A DNA stretch of 24,478 nucleotides from JBAZWE01 sp041658605 (GTDB lineage: Bacteria; Actinomycetota; Thermoleophilia; BMS3ABIN01). The position numbers and the translations under genes were made by a program. Positions 23,688-24,478 of this stretch are shown here, in pieces. Where the stretch lies: the NCBI GenBank assembly GCA_041658605.1, contig JBAZZU010000032.1, positions 1-24,478 on the forward strand, read 5' to 3'. Every line of letters begins with the position of its first letter. The first letter of the stretch is position 1. Under the pieces are notes generated by a model that did not search any database, was not told the origin of the DNA, and worked only from the letters and a program-made list of their open reading frames with translations.

Positions 23688-23949
23688 AGTCGACATCGAC
23701 CGCGTCCTTTCCGTCGAATCTAAATGTGATCCTCCAGTTACCACTCACTCTGACAGACCAGGTACCTTTTCGCTTACCAGTCAATTCATGGAGATGAAGC
23801 CCTGGAAGGTCCATGTCCATCGGAGAGGTCGAGGCTTGCAGGCGACCGAGAATCAATCGAAGTCGCTTGATGTGGCTTGACTGAACACCACTTTTTACGC
23901 CCGATAGAAAATACTTCTCCAGCCCTTTATGCCTAAACCCCCTGATCAT
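23671..23949 (-). CDS. higB: HigB-type toxin (RelE superfamily)
   Basis: Ribosome-dependent mRNA endonuclease family. 92 residues from ATG 23949, the normal HigB length; upstream codons open to 24024 are not part of the family. IRGFRHKGLEKYF opens it and LHELTGKRKGTWSVRVSGNWRITFRF..DVDYEDYH gives the conserved basic/aromatic C-terminal pattern. Toxin first, antitoxin second, with overlapping ends, is the usual higBA order. The palindrome at 23961-23980 lies 11 bases upstream. Confidence 0.92.
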   Translation of the reverse strand: MIRGFRHKGLEKYFLSGVKSGVQSSHIKRLRLILGRLQASTSPMDMDLPGLHLHELTGKRKGTWSVRVSGNWRITFRFDGKDAVDVDYEDYH

Positions 23950-23960
23950 GCTCGTAGCGT

Positions 23961-23980
23961 AACCTATAACTTTACAGGTT
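23961..23980. promoter_or_regulatory. Palindromic operator upstream of higB
   Basis: AACCTATAAC TTTACAGGTT: eight of ten half-site positions pair. It sits 12 bases before the higB ATG where the promoter is expected, so it is the likely binding site for HigA autoregulation. Confidence 0.6.
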
Positions 23981-23999
23981 GCAAGTGCTTTGGGTATTT

Positions 24000-24067
24000 C
24001 GCTTACCAACATTTTGCCAACCAAATTCCAGGGACTATCGGGTACCGGAGGGGATTAGAAGGTAAAC
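24000..24067 (+). repeat. Copy B of the 68-bp segment shared with the tRNA-Arg region
   Basis: Ungapped match to 2744-2811 (53/68). Opens with CGCTTACCAAC (24000-24010) and ATTTTGCCAAC (24011-24021), again an 11-bp tandem pair, and ends AGAAGGTAAAC. It lies inside the island, 72 bases from the right boundary repeat. Confidence 0.7.
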
Positions 24068-24139
24068 AGGGCAGCTGAACACTGCACAGGAAGGGACAAT
24101 CATGGGCTATCGGAGAGCAGAAGGTACGCCAGACACCAA

Positions 24140-24198
24140 ACTCAAAATCCGGTGGGGCTCACCCCCCGTGTGGGTTCGATTCCCACTTTCGGCACCAG
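24140..24198 (+). repeat. Partial tRNA-Leu copy (candidate attachment site)
   Basis: Copy of the tRNA-Leu 3' part with one C-to-T change in the acceptor strand. The 5' half is replaced by unrelated or strongly degraded bases, so it cannot fold as a tRNA. Right-hand end of the island. Confidence 0.8.
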
Positions 24199-24366
24199 GC
24201 AAGCATTCCACCCAGCGCCTGTTTATACTCAATCCGTTCCCCTCGTCACAATGACCCTCCCTAATGGCCTGTCCCATTCGAATAAATGGAATCCACACCC
24301 TTTACTACTGGCGCTTACGAGCACAAGGACATCAGGTGAACCGCACTTATCCTGGACGATTGCACT
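24199..24366. other. Gene-free stretch right of the island
   Basis: 168 bases with no supported ORF, RNA or clear hairpin. Short overlapping ORFs on the plus strand have no start signals. Confidence 0.5.
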
Positions 24367-24478
24367 TCATGGACTCTCATCGCAACTGCTTGGCCGCTGC
24401 GTATCCACCTCGAAAATCCCCGTCTGATACGCAAGCACGACAGCCTGGACACGGTCGCGGAGGTTGAGTTTCTGAAGG
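24367..24478 (-). CDS. LuxR/NarL-type response regulator, C-terminal end (cut by window edge)
   Basis: Only the last 36 residues are in the window, with the stop at 24367-24369. LNLRDRVQAVVLAYQTG is the end of the DNA-recognition helix region of the LuxR/GerE helix-turn-helix as seen in NarL-type two-component regulators. A 16-residue tail follows. Receiver domain and start lie outside the window. Confidence 0.75.
   Translation of the reverse strand, partial: LQKLNLRDRVQAVVLAYQTGIFEVDTQRPSSCDESP

Larger units (their letters stand above)
23309..24198. mobile_element. tRNA-Leu-bounded HigBA island
   Basis: The 59 bases 23309-23367 (anticodon loop to just past CCA of tRNA-Leu) recur at 24140-24198 with one mismatch, 831 bp apart. 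Such duplications of a tRNA 3' part mark the two ends of elements inserted by tyrosine recombinases. Between them lie only higA, higB, an operator and the arm-like repeat segment; no integrase is present. It may be a remnant of a larger element or a minimal mobilisable cassette. Insertion leaves the tRNA-Leu intact. Confidence 0.7.

Noticed and set aside
23949..24024. Extended N-terminus of HigB from 24024
   Set aside because: It would cover the operator palindrome and part of the arm-like repeats and is not part of the family. ATG 23949 gives the normal 92 residues.
24100..24198. A second complete tRNA-Leu gene
   Set aside because: Only the part from the anticodon loop onward matches. The 5' side cannot form the acceptor and D stems, so it is a partial copy.

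Overview
The window reads as chromosomal DNA from a GC-rich bacterium. Starts are a mix of ATG, GTG and TTG with AAGGAG/GGAGG ribosome sites. All five tRNAs encode their own CCA end. Histidine synthesis uses the short HisG with HisZ, and PriA keeps its helicase motifs. The gene order metK-priA-def-fmt plus hisZGD-BHAF fits a deep-branching actinobacterial lineage outside the classical Actinomycetes, but this is inference from gene content and no rRNA is present.

Layout. 1-894 is the start of a membrane glycosyltransferase-like protein (minus strand, cut by the edge). 1013-2533 is a secreted repeat protein, probably a beta-propeller. 2534-2991 has no gene but carries 11-bp-spaced direct repeats next to tRNA-Arg. 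2992-3653 holds tRNA-Arg, -His, -Gly and -Pro, all minus strand. 3827-9126 is a minus-strand housekeeping block: metK (with a candidate attenuator leader), priA, def, fmt and a 46-codon ORF. A 41-codon membrane ORF lies divergently at 9300. 9536-15747 is a minus-strand histidine operon, hisZ-hisG-hisD-hisB-hisH-hisA-hisF. 15748-16289 has no gene but contains a series of hairpins and two promoter-like boxes that look like one or two structured RNAs. 16290-16913 is a PhoU-like DUF47 protein (plus strand), convergent with a PEP-synthase-like protein (17002-19284) that lacks the catalytic cysteine. Two tandem paralogous secreted purple-acid-phosphatase-like proteins follow (19426-22650), then a zinc-ribbon protein (22788-23060).

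The right end holds tRNA-Leu(CAA), a HigB/HigA toxin-antitoxin pair, and a 59-bp copy of the tRNA-Leu 3' part 831 bp downstream. This is the arrangement left by site-specific integration, with no integrase in between. A 68-bp segment inside this small island is about 78% identical, without gaps, to the segment beside tRNA-Arg, and both start with tandem 11-bp units resembling integrase arm sites. The last 112 bases encode the C-terminus of a LuxR-type response regulator.

The points most worth a second look are the toxin-antitoxin island and its link to the tRNA-Arg region, a ~110-residue C-terminal domain shared by the three large secreted proteins, the altered PEP-synthase-like enzyme, the gene-free structured region at 15.8-16.2 kb, and the metK leader.
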